Positions 38,345 to 47,474 of a DNA stretch of 64,000 nucleotides are shown piece by piece. A program made the position numbers and the translations under genes. Position 1 is the stretch's first letter. Each line of letters opens with the position of its first letter. The notes under the pieces were generated by a model. That model did no database searches. It was not told where the DNA came from and saw only the letters and a program-made list of their open reading frames with translations. The stretch comes from an uncultured beta proteobacterium (lineage in GTDB: Bacteria; Pseudomonadota; Gammaproteobacteria; Burkholderiales; Burkholderiaceae_C): assembly GCA_903844215.1 (NCBI GenBank), contig CAIMSP010000120.1, positions 1 to 64,000 on the forward strand. Direction: 5' to 3'.

Positions 38345-41300
38345 GAGTTTCTCCAAGGCCGGCCTTCGCCGGCAAGTGGGCCGCAGCCTTGGCCGTATGC
38401 CGGGCATGAACCAGACTGAACACAATGGGAACAAAGACCAGGGTGGCGACGGTGGCCAGGAACAGGCCGCCGATCACGGCGCGCCCCAGCGGCGCATTCT
38501 GTTCGCCGCCTTCGCCCAGGCCCAGGGCCATGGGCAGCATGCCGATCATCATGGCCAAGGCCGTCATCAAGACCGGACGAAAGCGCACAAAACCGGCATC
38601 GACGGCCGCTTCGACGGCGTCGCCCAATTGCTCCAGACGCTCGCGCGCAAAACTGATCACCAGCACGCTGTTCGCCGTGGCAACGCCCATGCACATGATG
38701 GCGCCGGTGAGCGCTGGCACCGAGAGCGTGGTGTCGGTGGCAAACAGCATCCAGACGATGCCCGCCAGCGCTGCGGGCAAGGCCGAGATGATGACGAAGG
38801 GGTCGCTCCAGGACTGGAAGTTCACCACGATCAGCAGGTAGATCAGCACGATGGCGCCGAGCAAACCGTAGAGCAGCCCGGAGAACGCTTGCTCCATGGT
38901 GCGCACCTGGCCCAGCAGCAGCACCGTCGAGCCCTTGGGCACGTCGCCTGCGGTCTCGGCGATGACGCGCCGCAAATCGCTGGCGACCGCGCCCAGATCG
39001 CGGTCCTGCGTCGTGGCATTGATCTGCACCATGGTCTGGATGTCGTACTGGCTCACCACGGCGCTGCTGCTTCTTCGGCTGAACTGTGCCAGAGCGCCGA
39101 GCACCTGAGGCGTGCCGCTGCTGGCGCCACCGACGGGCAGGTTGGCCAGCGCCGCGAGCGAGTCGAGCTGGTACTGCGGCGTTTGCATCACGATCGGGTA
39201 GGACACGCCGTTGGCCGGATTGAGCCAGTAGGTCGGCGCCACCTGGCTGCTGCCGGCCAGGCTGACGACCAGGCTGTTGGTGATGTCGCGCGCCGTCAGG
39301 CCCGCATCCTGGGCCCGCGTGCGATCGATGGTGACGTCGAACACCGGGCTTCTTTTGGATTGCTGAATGCGCGCATCGGCCACGCCGGGAATGCGGCGCA
39401 CGGCCTGCAACAGCTTGAACGCATACTCGAAATTGGCATCGAGGTTGTTGCCGCGAATCTGCAGATCGATGGGCGCGGGAGCGCCGAAATTGAGAATCTG
39501 ACTCACGATGTCGGCCGGCGGAAAGGAGAACGTGGTGTCGGGGAATTCGCCGGGCAAACGCGCGCGCAGTTCGCGCACATAGTCGGCGCTGGGGCGATGC
39601 TCCCGGCGCAAGGCGATCTGGATGTCGCCGTCCTGGGTGCCGATCACGCCGGTGTTGTTGTACGTCAGGTTGATGCTGCTCGGCGGCAGCCCGATGTTGT
39701 CCACCAGGGTCGTGATCTCTTGCGCCGGAATGACCTCGCGGATGGCGTCTTCGATGCGGGCAAAACGTGCCGCTGTTTCTTCCACGCGCGTGCCCACCGG
39801 GACTCTCGCGTGCATCAGGATCTGGCCGCCATCGACGGCCGGAAAGAAGTTGCTGCCCAGAAAAGGGACGAGTGCAAACGACGCCAGCACCAGGGCCATG
39901 AACACCAGCACGAAGCGGCGCCGATGCTGCATGGCCAGGCGCAGCAGGTCCCGGTAGCCGGCGCGAAAGCGCTCAAATTTTTCCTCGAACACGCGCTGAA
40001 ACAACAGCAGCGGATTGCGCGTGGGCGGCAAGGTGGCGCGCGTGCCATGCATGTCGGTGTGGGCGGCGTGGGGTCGCAGCAGGTACTTCGACATCGTCGG
40101 CACCAGGGTGCGCGAGAGCACAAAAGAGCACAGCATGGCGAACATCACGGCCTCGGCCATGGGCACAAACAGGAAACGTGCCACGCCCTGCAAAAAGAAC
40201 ATCGGCACGAACACAATGCAGATGCACAGCAGCGAGACGAAGGCGGGCGCGACGATCTGGCGCGCGCCATCCATGATCGCGGTCTCGACGTCCTTGAATT
40301 GCTCCAGGTGCCAGTTGATGTTTTCGATCGTGACCGTGGCGTCGTCCACCAGGATTCCCACCGCCAAGGCCAGGCCACCCAGGGTCATGATGTTGAGGGT
40401 TTCGCCGATGGCCGCCAAGCCGATGATGGAGCCCAGAATGGACAGCGGAATCGACACTGCGATGATGACGGTGGAGCGCCAGCTGCCCAGGAACAGCAGG
40501 ATCATCAGACTCGTGAGCGCGGCCGCAATCACGCCTTCGAGCGCCACGCCGCTGATGGCGGATCGCACAAAGATCGACTGATCGTTCAGCGGCACCACGG
40601 TCAGACTGTCCGGCCAGGTGGACTTGAGTTCGCCCAGTTTGGCGCGGATGCCGTCCACGATGGCCAGTGTCGAAGTCGAACCATTTTTCAGCACCGACAT
40701 CAACACCGAACGATGGCCGTCCACATGCACGATGTTGGTCTGGGGCGAACTGCCGTCGTGCACATTCGCCACGTCACGGATGTAGATCGTGCTGCCGCCC
40801 ACGACCTTGATCGGCAGATCGCCCAGGTCCTTGATGGCCGAGGGCGCGTTGTTCAACTGCAGCGTGTATTCCAGGCTGCCGATCTTCTGCGTGCCAATGG
40901 GAACGATCAGGTTCTGTGCGGCCAGCGCGTTGGCCACGTCTTGCGCCGACAGGCCGCGCGCCTGCATGGCGGCAGCGTTCAGATCGATCTGCACCAGGCG
41001 CTGCTTGCCGCCATAGGGATAGGGAATGGCCGCGCCCGGCACCGTCACCAAGGGCGGACGCACCAGGTTCACGCCCAGGTCGAACAGGTTCTGTTCGGAC
41101 AAGCCCTTGCCCGAGAGTGCCAACTGCAGGATGGGAACGGTGGAGGCGTTGTAGTTGAGGATCAGCGGCGGTGTGATGCCGGGCGGCATCTGCTTGACCA
41201 CCACCTGGGAAATCGCCGTCACCTGGGCGTTTGCCACGGCCACGTTGACGCCGGGCTGGAAGAAGATCTTGATGATGCCGATGCCGGCATAGGAATTGGC

Positions 41301-41552
41301 TTCGATGTGCTCAATGTCGTTGACGGTTGTGGTCAGCGAGCGCTGGTACAGCGTGCTGATGCGCCCGGCCATCTGCTCCGGGGGCAGGCCGGTGTACTGC
41401 CAGGCCACAGCGATCACCGGAATCTTGATGTCCGGGAAGATGTCGGTGGGCGTGCGCAGCGCCGCGAGCGGGCCGATGATGAGCATCAGCAGCGCCAGCA
41501 CCACAAAGGTGTAGGGCCGCCGCAAGGCGATACGGACGATGCCTACCAGCAC
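38334..41552 (-). CDS. RND efflux transporter permease
   Basis: 1072 residues from the GTG at 41552, with GGGGA eight bases upstream; GTG 41567 is an alternative. Typical RND layout: TM1 (FVVLALLMLIIGPLAALR), periplasmic porter and docking domains, TM4 with the paired Asp of proton relay (AVGILVDDATVTIENI), a second half repeat and twelve TMs overall. At the TM10 site where AcrB has Lys940, this protein reads GVATANSVLVISFA, so the lysine is absent, a trait of a distinct RND branch. First gene of the RND-adaptor-duct operon. No regulator is adjacent; substrates unknown. A CCCCGC-GCGGGG hairpin (41559-41574) sits over the start region. Confidence 0.93.
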   Translation of the reverse strand: MLVGIVRIALRRPYTFVVLALLMLIIGPLAALRTPTDIFPDIKIPVIAVAWQYTGLPPEQMAGRISTLYQRSLTTTVNDIEHIEANSYAGIGIIKIFFQPGVNVAVANAQVTAISQVVVKQMPPGITPPLILNYNASTVPILQLALSGKGLSEQNLFDLGVNLVRPPLVTVPGAAIPYPYGGKQRLVQIDLNAAAMQARGLSAQDVANALAAQNLIVPIGTQKIGSLEYTLQLNNAPSAIKDLGDLPIKVVGGSTIYIRDVANVHDGSSPQTNIVHVDGHRSVLMSVLKNGSTSTLAIVDGIRAKLGELKSTWPDSLTVVPLNDQSIFVRSAISGVALEGVIAAALTSLMILLFLGSWRSTVIIAVSIPLSILGSIIGLAAIGETLNIMTLGGLALAVGILVDDATVTIENINWHLEQFKDVETAIMDGARQIVAPAFVSLLCICIVFVPMFFLQGVARFLFVPMAEAVMFAMLCSFVLSRTLVPTMSKYLLRPHAAHTDMHGTRATLPPTRNPLLLFQRVFEEKFERFRAGYRDLLRLAMQHRRRFVLVFMALVLASFALVPFLGSNFFPAVDGGQILMHARVPVGTRVEETAARFARIEDAIREVIPAQEITTLVDNIGLPPSSINLTYNNTGVIGTQDGDIQIALRREHRPSADYVRELRARLPGEFPDTTFSFPPADIVSQILNFGAPAPIDLQIRGNNLDANFEYAFKLLQAVRRIPGVADARIQQSKRSPVFDVTIDRTRAQDAGLTARDITNSLVVSLAGSSQVAPTYWLNPANGVSYPIVMQTPQYQLDSLAALANLPVGGASSGTPQVLGALAQFSRRSSSAVVSQYDIQTMVQINATTQDRDLGAVASDLRRVIAETAGDVPKGSTVLLLGQVRTMEQAFSGLLYGLLGAIVLIYLLIVVNFQSWSDPFVIISALPAALAGIVWMLFATDTTLSVPALTGAIMCMGVATANSVLVISFARERLEQLGDAVEAAVDAGFVRFRPVLMTALAMMIGMLPMALGLGEGGEQNAPLGRAVIGGLFLATVATLVFVPIVFSLVHARHTAKAAAHLPAKAGLGETHVN

Positions 41553-41743
41553 GGCGCGTCCCCGCACAGCGGGGCATCAAGTCTGGCACAGGGGCCGGGT
41601 GGCAGTTTCATCAATGAGTCGGAGTTTGCAGCAGATGGGGCGACCCGTTAGTCGGCCAGCGTCAGGCACCGGATGATGGTGCGTGCGGATAGTTTATGCG
41701 CAAAGCCTTCGTGTCGCCGGGTCACTGGGCGCGCGCATCCGCC

Positions 41744-43834
41744 TCAGGCGTGTGCGGCAAACGCCTCCAGCTCCTGGATCGGCAGTGGCCGGCTGAACAG
41801 ATAACCCTGAAAGCGGTGGCAGCCCAAGCGTGTCAGGAAGTCGCGCTGTGCCGCAGTTTCAATGCCCTCGGCAATCACTTCCAGACCCAAACTGTCCGCC
41901 AGCACGAGCACCATCTTGGCAATGGCCGCGTCGTGGGGATCGGTGAGGATGTCGCGGACAAAGGCCTGGTCGATCTTGAGTTGATCCAGGGGCAGGCGTT
42001 TGAGGTAAGTCAGAGAAGAATAGCCGGTGCCGAAATCATCGAGCGAGAAGCCGACCCCTCTGGCTTTGAGCACGCACATCTTGAGCATGATGTCGTCCAC
42101 GTTGTCCACCAGAACGCTCTCGGTGAGCTCGAGTTTGAGGCGCTCGGGTTTGGCGCCACTGGCGTGCAGGATGTGCGCCACCTCGCCGACAAAGCTCGCT
42201 TGTCTCAACTGCCGGGCGCTGACATTCACGGCAATGACGAGGTGCGCCATCTCCGGGCGCACCGCCCACGCCGCCAACTGTTGGCAGGCGACCTGCAGCA
42301 CCCACTGGCCCAAGCTCAGGATCAGGCCGCTGGCCTCGGCGATGGGAATGAATGCGGCGGGCGAAACCAGGCCTTGCTGTGGATGCTGCCAGCGCAGCAA
42401 GGCCTCGACCCCGCTCATCTGACCATCGGCTGTGACCTGGGGTTGGTAATGCAGGACAAACTGGCCCTTGTTCACGGCCTCGCGCAGTTCGGCTTCGAGC
42501 GTGGCCCGGGCCGAGGCCGTGGTTTGCATTTTGGGCTCGAAGAAGCGCAAGGCGTTGCGTCCCGCGGTCTTGGCCTGGTACATGGCCAGCTCGGCGCGCT
42601 TCATGGACTCTTCGGCACTTTCCGGCTGAGCGCCGCCAAACAGGGTGACGCCGATGCTGGCGCTGCTGTAGTGCCCATATTCGTCGAGCTGATAGGGTTG
42701 ACCCAGGGCTTCAAGAATTTTTTCACCCACGGCTTGGGCCTGCCGGGCCGCCTCGGGCGCGTCCTGGCTCAACTCCACCACCACCACCACGAACTCGTCG
42801 CCGCCGAGTCGCGCCACCGTGTCAAGCTCGCGCACGCAGGAAATCAGCCGCGTGGAAATCTGCCGCAACAACTGGTCTCCCTTGTCATGGCCCAGGGTGT
42901 CATTGATGCTCTTGAAGTCATCCAGATCAATGAACAGCAAGGCGTTTCGGTTCTCATGCCGCACCGAGGCCGCCAGCGCTTGCTCGAGCCGATCCATCAG
43001 CAGCCGGCGATTCGGCAGGCCGGTCAGGGGATCGGAGAAGGCCAGGGCCTGGATCTGCGCTTCGGCTAGTTTGCGCTCGGCAATTTCGGCCGCCAGTTTG
43101 GCATTCGCCTGATGCAGGCGCTGCTCGCGTTGCGCCACGGCATCCGACATGGTTCTGAAACCGTCCAGCACGGGGTTGAATTCCTCATACGTCGGTTGCA
43201 AGCCAAGCTTTTGGTAGCGGCCCTCAACCATGTCTTGCGTGGCACGCACAAAGGCTTGCACCGGCTTCTTCAGCAAACGTGCCAAAGCCCAGCGTTGCAC
43301 CAGCAGCAGCCCGGCCACCAGCAGCAACAAGGTCGCGATATTGCCCCAAAGCAGCTTGCGCTCCCGGTCTTTGATGACTTTCAAGGAGAGGCCAAATTCA
43401 GCGCCGCCTATCTTCTTGCCGGCGTGCTCAATCGAGATTGAGAAGCCGTCGGCGCTGTCGTCCGGATTCTGGTGCTCATAGATCACCCGACCGTGCTCAT
43501 CGCGGATGACGAGCGTGGCCAGGTCGGAATTCGAGGCAAAGGCGCGGCCCACCTTGGCTACCGTCTCATCATCCACGCTCCACAGCGGCCACTCCAGTTG
43601 CTCGCGCAGTGAGAGCGTGTATTGCGCCGACTTGCTGGCAGTGAGCGCGTCCGTGACGCGCAAGGAATACCAGTAGTTGAAGCTGTTGGTCAGGATCGAT
43701 ACCAGCAAAGCCACGAGCACCAGGGCGAGCGTGAGGTGACGATAGAGTGATCTTGGCGGCGCGCCCAAGGCGTCCTTGGCAAGCGGGCTGGGCGGCAGCG
43801 CCGACCCCTTTATGCGTTCTTGCAACCGCCTCAC
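41744..43834 (-). CDS. membrane GGDEF-EAL sensor protein (c-di-GMP turnover)
   Basis: 696 residues from the GTG at 43834, which overlaps the stop of the upstream binding-protein gene. Two TM helices (about 32-54 and 165-185) enclose a periplasmic domain with WPLWSVDDETVAKVGRAFAS, then a HAMP-like section, GGDEF domain with intact GGDEF and an EAL domain with intact EALLRW, LELTESVL, DDFGTGYSSL and KIDQAFVRD. Both diguanylate cyclase and phosphodiesterase activity are possible; which dominates is not predictable. Coupling to a periplasmic binding protein suggests ligand-controlled c-di-GMP signalling. Confidence 0.95.
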   Translation of the reverse strand: MRRLQERIKGSALPPSPLAKDALGAPPRSLYRHLTLALVLVALLVSILTNSFNYWYSLRVTDALTASKSAQYTLSLREQLEWPLWSVDDETVAKVGRAFASNSDLATLVIRDEHGRVIYEHQNPDDSADGFSISIEHAGKKIGGAEFGLSLKVIKDRERKLLWGNIATLLLLVAGLLLVQRWALARLLKKPVQAFVRATQDMVEGRYQKLGLQPTYEEFNPVLDGFRTMSDAVAQREQRLHQANAKLAAEIAERKLAEAQIQALAFSDPLTGLPNRRLLMDRLEQALAASVRHENRNALLFIDLDDFKSINDTLGHDKGDQLLRQISTRLISCVRELDTVARLGGDEFVVVVVELSQDAPEAARQAQAVGEKILEALGQPYQLDEYGHYSSASIGVTLFGGAQPESAEESMKRAELAMYQAKTAGRNALRFFEPKMQTTASARATLEAELREAVNKGQFVLHYQPQVTADGQMSGVEALLRWQHPQQGLVSPAAFIPIAEASGLILSLGQWVLQVACQQLAAWAVRPEMAHLVIAVNVSARQLRQASFVGEVAHILHASGAKPERLKLELTESVLVDNVDDIMLKMCVLKARGVGFSLDDFGTGYSSLTYLKRLPLDQLKIDQAFVRDILTDPHDAAIAKMVLVLADSLGLEVIAEGIETAAQRDFLTRLGCHRFQGYLFSRPLPIQELEAFAAHA

Positions 43835-44574
43835 TTGGTCGCCTGTCTTGGCTTCAACTCGGGCATGGGGCGCCCATAACGCGCATAGATCTTCTGCAAT
43901 TCGCCGGACTCCAGCAAGGCTGGCATGCGCTGCTCATAGATTTCGGACAAGCGCTTGCCGTGGGGCGTCCTGGAAAAATAGGGCAAAAGCCCATTTGTCA
44001 GAACCAGCTTCACCGCGTAAATCTCGCTGTCGGGCGGCGGTTTGGCGGACGCCAGCCCATTCTTGCCGAGCATGAAGAAGCGGGTGCGGTCCAGGGCCAG
44101 CATGGACAGGCCGGACTCGATCTGGTTGGTTTCGGACCAGTCCATTTTGAAATTGAAAAACTTCTGGTAGTTGTAGCCTCGGGGCCAAAGCACCTTCTGG
44201 TTCTCCATGGTTTCGGGCCCGCTCCAGTTGGCCACCAGGCTCTTCTTAAAGACCACGACGGTCTCTTCGACATCAAAAGGCCATTTCACAAATCGCGTCG
44301 CCTCGGGGCTCTCGGGGTTGTAGAACCAACCCAGCATCAAGTCGGCCTCGCCGCTCTCGACCATCAGGAGCGCGCGCTTCCAGGGCACGATCTGGATTTC
44401 CAGCGTGCAGCTCGCGGGTTCGAAAACGGCTCTCATGATGTCGAAATAGGCGCCGCTGCCGTCGGCCTGGGTTCGCTCAGGCCATGCGGGCGTGGCAATC
44501 ACGCAGCGTTCCTTGGCAGCCAGTGGCCAGGCCAGGCTGATGAACAAGAAGACTACCCAGGCCATCTTCTTCAT
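43831..44574 (-). CDS. periplasmic solute-binding protein (SBP family 3), sensor-associated
   Basis: 247 residues from the ATG at 44574, with GGGAG upstream. Signal peptide MAWVVFLFISLAWPLAAKE. Family-3 features include YFDIMRAVFEPASCTLEIQI, VPWKRALLMVESGEADLML and a C-terminal ALLESGELQKIYARYG. No permease or ATPase genes accompany it; instead its stop overlaps the GGDEF-EAL gene start by 4 bp. It therefore probably presents a small ligand, such as an amino acid, to that sensor. Confidence 0.88.
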   Translation of the reverse strand: MKKMAWVVFLFISLAWPLAAKERCVIATPAWPERTQADGSGAYFDIMRAVFEPASCTLEIQIVPWKRALLMVESGEADLMLGWFYNPESPEATRFVKWPFDVEETVVVFKKSLVANWSGPETMENQKVLWPRGYNYQKFFNFKMDWSETNQIESGLSMLALDRTRFFMLGKNGLASAKPPPDSEIYAVKLVLTNGLLPYFSRTPHGKRLSEIYEQRMPALLESGELQKIYARYGRPMPELKPRQATK

Positions 44575-44689
44575 GGCAAGCACTCCCTTCGGCAGAGGTC
44601 AAACGCAGCCCATGATCCAGTGCCGATTATGCCGCGACGGCTGGGGCGCAGGTCGATTGCAAACGGCTTCTGGCGCCGCCTGCGGCCTG

Positions 44690-45763
44690 CTAGGACGGCA
44701 GGAAGTCCACCGGCCAGGTCACGATCATCTGTTCCACGTCCTTGGCGCCGAAGTCGAACTGGCGGATGCGCGCCAGCAGTTTGGCTTCGAGTTCGGGCGT
44801 GTGCAACTCGCTGGCCTCGATGCGACACTCAAGCACCAGGCCCGAGGGCGCGATCGTGAGTTTCAACACGACCTTGCCTTGCAGGCCCGGCTCTTCGCGC
44901 AGCGCCCGGTTGTAGATCGCGTAGATGGCGCCCTTGTTGCGCTCGAACACCAGCTTGATGTCTTCGATCGAGCGCGAGGCTTTGCCGCTGGCGCCGCGCT
45001 TGACCGTGCCGCCCGCGCCGCCCGCCATGCCGCTGCCCGTGCCGTCGCCGCGGCCGCGCGCCCCACCACCGCCCGCGCCGCCGCCGCCGCCGCCGCCGAT
45101 CACGCCTTCGACCAAGGTGGTGGAGCGCCCGGCCAGACCGCCGCCGCCGGTGTTGCTGCTAAAGCCTGCGCTGTTGATGCCGCCGCTGCCGCCGGTGGCG
45201 TTGGAGGTGATCAGGGCGCGCGTGGGCACGCCGGCATCGGTGCCTGAGCCCACACCCACACCCACGCCCGTGCCCACGCCGGGCCCCTGCCTGATGTCCT
45301 GCTTGATTTGCACCGCGACCGGTGCGCCATGCAGTTCCGCCAGATCGTCCTTCATGGCGAGCAGGCCCACGCCGGCGACCCGGCGCCGCGCCGCCGCCAC
45401 CTCGCCCGCCGGCTTGTTCGGCACCGGTTGGCGCGCTTCGGGGATCGGCACCTCCTTGTCCTTGGCCAGCTTGCTCGCGGCTTTTTTGGCGGCTTCATCG
45501 TTCGCCGCTTGCAGCGGCTCGATTGGTTTCACGGGCGCGGCCAGCGGCTCGCGCTCGAGCACCAGCTTGGCCAGGCGCTCGGGCAACTCCTGCGCTTGCG
45601 AGCGGTCCGGTGGTGTCACGGGCAGCCAGGGCAGGGCGATGAACAGCACGGCGCAGGTGATCAGCACGCGCTGCGAAATGCGCCGAAAACGCAGCTCGTC
45701 GTCGGGTGAAACCGTCCACGGCAGCAGCGGCGCACGGAACGAGACCAGGGCCATGCTGTTCAT
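44690..45763 (-). CDS. AgmX/TonB-like energy transducer with glycine-rich linker
   Basis: 357 residues. A cytoplasmic start, one TM helix (RVLITCAVLFIALPWLPV, about 33-50), a Pro/Lys/Glu-rich linker, a long glycine-rich stretch (about 150-255, ending in GGGGGGGAGGGGARG) and a C-terminal AgmX/PglI-type domain (SIEDIKLVFERNKGAIYAIY, LQGKVVLKLTIAPSG, IRQFDFGAKD). This domain is found in Myxococcus gliding proteins and is related in architecture to TonB. It overlaps the ExbD gene by 4 bp and is last in the 16-gene operon. Likely transmits force from the ExbB/D motor across the periplasm. Confidence 0.85.
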   Translation of the reverse strand: MNSMALVSFRAPLLPWTVSPDDELRFRRISQRVLITCAVLFIALPWLPVTPPDRSQAQELPERLAKLVLEREPLAAPVKPIEPLQAANDEAAKKAASKLAKDKEVPIPEARQPVPNKPAGEVAAARRRVAGVGLLAMKDDLAELHGAPVAVQIKQDIRQGPGVGTGVGVGVGSGTDAGVPTRALITSNATGGSGGINSAGFSSNTGGGGLAGRSTTLVEGVIGGGGGGGAGGGGARGRGDGTGSGMAGGAGGTVKRGASGKASRSIEDIKLVFERNKGAIYAIYNRALREEPGLQGKVVLKLTIAPSGLVLECRIEASELHTPELEAKLLARIRQFDFGAKDVEQMIVTWPVDFLPS

Positions 45764-46254
45764 GATTCAAACCTCTGGCGCACGGCAAACGAGACGTCGC
45801 TGAAATTGGCGCGGGCGCTGGTGACCATGATCTTGCGCAGCAAGCGGTAGGGAATGTCCTTGTCGCCCATGATGGTCAGGCGCTTGCTCTGGGCCTCGTT
45901 TTCCTTGCGGATGACCTGGCGCTTGGCAAGCAGATCGAGCTCCGCCTTGAGCGGCGCGATCAGTTCGCTGTCGGCCGCGAGCACGTCGGCCACCAGCGCC
46001 ACGCGACGCCCGTCCACCGAGATCTCCTGCGCGCTCACGACCACGACCACGGTGTCGCGCGGGCTGGTCTGGGCCACCGACTCGGGCAGGCGCACGGATT
46101 TTGGGCTGGGCAGGGTTTCCACGCCACCCGAGTTGGAGAGCAGGAAGAAGATCAGGATCGTGAACACGTCGATCAGCGACACCAGGTTCATGTCCACCAT
46201 GCTCTGGTTGCGGTTGCGCCGTTCGGCGCGTTTTTGCAGTGGCGTGAGTTTCAT
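45760..46254 (-). CDS. ExbD/TolR-family stator protein with TM aspartate
   Basis: 164 residues. One N-terminal TM helix (NLVSLIDVFTILIFFLLSNS) with Asp29 at the proton-binding position of ExbD/TolR, then a periplasmic domain (EISVDGRRVALVADVL, LTIMGDKDIPYRLLRKIM). Overlaps its paralogue upstream by 4 bp and the AgmX-like gene downstream by 4 bp. With the TolQ-like subunit it should form a proton-driven motor. Confidence 0.9.
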   Translation of the reverse strand: MKLTPLQKRAERRNRNQSMVDMNLVSLIDVFTILIFFLLSNSGGVETLPSPKSVRLPESVAQTSPRDTVVVVVSAQEISVDGRRVALVADVLAADSELIAPLKAELDLLAKRQVIRKENEAQSKRLTIMGDKDIPYRLLRKIMVTSARANFSDVSFAVRQRFES

Positions 46255-46769
46255 GGTGCGGGCTTGGGTGCGCCATCGCCGGTGCGGCGCGGCGCGTCCC
46301 CAATGGAGATGTTGGGAAACAGTTCGGAGCGCACCATGGTGGCGCCCTGCGCCATGTGGCCGGCGCGGATCGCATCCATCACCTGCACCAGCGTGTCGTA
46401 CGGGGTGTCGGGCTCGGCCAGCACCGTGGCGTCGAGCTTGTCCGGAAAGCGGCTCTTGAGCTGTTCGATCAGCGTGTGCAGCGCGCGCACATCGGGACCG
46501 GTGGCGGTGGCGGGAATGCGCTCGATCAGGCCGCCGATGCGGTCTCCCACCTCCAGCGCCTGCACCCGCACGACCACCTCGAGTTGCAGATTCGCGCCCG
46601 TGAGTTTTTCAATTTTCTCGGACGACTGCGCGGGCAGCGTCAGGTCGATCACCGCCAGGCGCGTGAACACGGCGGTCGAGAGCAGGAACGGCACCAGCAC
46701 CACGATCAGGTTGATGAAGGCGGTGATTTCGAGGTGGGCCGCCTCTTTGCGAAGACGTCGGATGCGCAT
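46251..46769 (-). CDS. second ExbD/TolR-family protein, TM aspartate replaced by Asn
   Basis: 172 residues. One TM helix (LEITAFINLIVVLVPFLLST) aligns gap-free with the paralogue next door, but the position of the essential Asp is Asn20. The periplasmic part has the ExbD-like PDTPYDTLVQVMDAIRAG and IDLTLPAQSSEKIEK. It is encoded between the TolQ-like and Asp-bearing ExbD genes. It is probably a structural partner that does not carry protons itself. Confidence 0.87.
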   Translation of the reverse strand: MRIRRLRKEAAHLEITAFINLIVVLVPFLLSTAVFTRLAVIDLTLPAQSSEKIEKLTGANLQLEVVVRVQALEVGDRIGGLIERIPATATGPDVRALHTLIEQLKSRFPDKLDATVLAEPDTPYDTLVQVMDAIRAGHMAQGATMVRSELFPNISIGDAPRRTGDGAPKPAP

Positions 46770-46778
46770 GATGCCAAC

Positions 46779-47432
46779 TCAGTGCGGCTGGGACGGTTCG
46801 GCGCGCAGGCGCTGCACCAGGTTTAGGAAACTGATCTTGGCGGCTTCGAGTCCGTCCACGATTTCGGCCGTCATGGCCTGCAGGAAGGAGTGGATCAGCA
46901 GGAACGGGATCGCCACCATGAGGGCGAAGGCCGTGTTGTTCATGGCGATGGAAATACTGGCTGAGAGCATCTCGGCCTTCTCTGCCGGATTCACCTGCGA
47001 CACGGCGGTGAAGCCCTTGATCAGGCCGATGATGGTGCCCAGCAGCCCCACCAGCGTGATCACGTTGGCAAAGGTGGCGATGTAGTGGGTGCGCTTTTCC
47101 AGGCGCGGCACGATCTCCATCATGCCCTCTTCCATGGCGGCGTCGTAGTCTTCGCGCCGGCCCGGGCTTTGCATGCGCAGCAGGCCGTTGTTGACGATCT
47201 TGCCGATGGCCGCGTCCGAGGCTGCGGTGATGCCCTGCACTTCCTTGAACTGGCCCTTTTGCAGCAGCGGCAGCACCTTGCTCCAGATCGTGCGGTTCTG
47301 CGTGCGCGCCTTGGTGAGGAAGAGGAAGCGCTCGATGGCGATGGTCAGGCCCAGCGCCATGATGAGCAGACTGGGGTAGATGAAGAAGCCGCAATCCTGG
47401 AAGAATTTGATGGCCGTGTTGAGGGTGTTCAT
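46779..47432 (-). CDS. MotA/TolQ/ExbB-family proton channel protein
   Basis: 217 residues. N-terminal TM (FFIYPSLLIMALGLTIAIER), cytoplasmic loop, and two further TMs with the conserved NVITLVGLLGTIIGLIKGF and AMNNTAFALMVAIPFLLIHS. Forms the ring of a PMF-driven motor around ExbD/TolR dimers. Located 42 bp after a small secreted protein gene and 9 bp before the Asn-type ExbD gene. Two-ExbD arrangement matches the AglR-AglQ-AglS motor of Myxococcus gliding. Confidence 0.92.
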   Translation of the reverse strand: MNTLNTAIKFFQDCGFFIYPSLLIMALGLTIAIERFLFLTKARTQNRTIWSKVLPLLQKGQFKEVQGITAASDAAIGKIVNNGLLRMQSPGRREDYDAAMEEGMMEIVPRLEKRTHYIATFANVITLVGLLGTIIGLIKGFTAVSQVNPAEKAEMLSASISIAMNNTAFALMVAIPFLLIHSFLQAMTAEIVDGLEAAKISFLNLVQRLRAEPSQPH

Positions 47433-47474
47433 GCTGGGGTTCTCCGGTGAAAAATGCTGGGTGGATTGACAGGT

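Noticed and set aside
38124-41651. 1175-codon plus-strand open frame opposite the RND permease
   Set aside because: Very His/Gln/Asp-rich low-complexity translation, entirely antisense to the RND genes, with no signal or domain; typical mirror frame.
45020-45115. GC-rich repetitive stretch as a DNA repeat
   Set aside because: It is explained by the glycine-rich linker codons of the AgmX-like protein.
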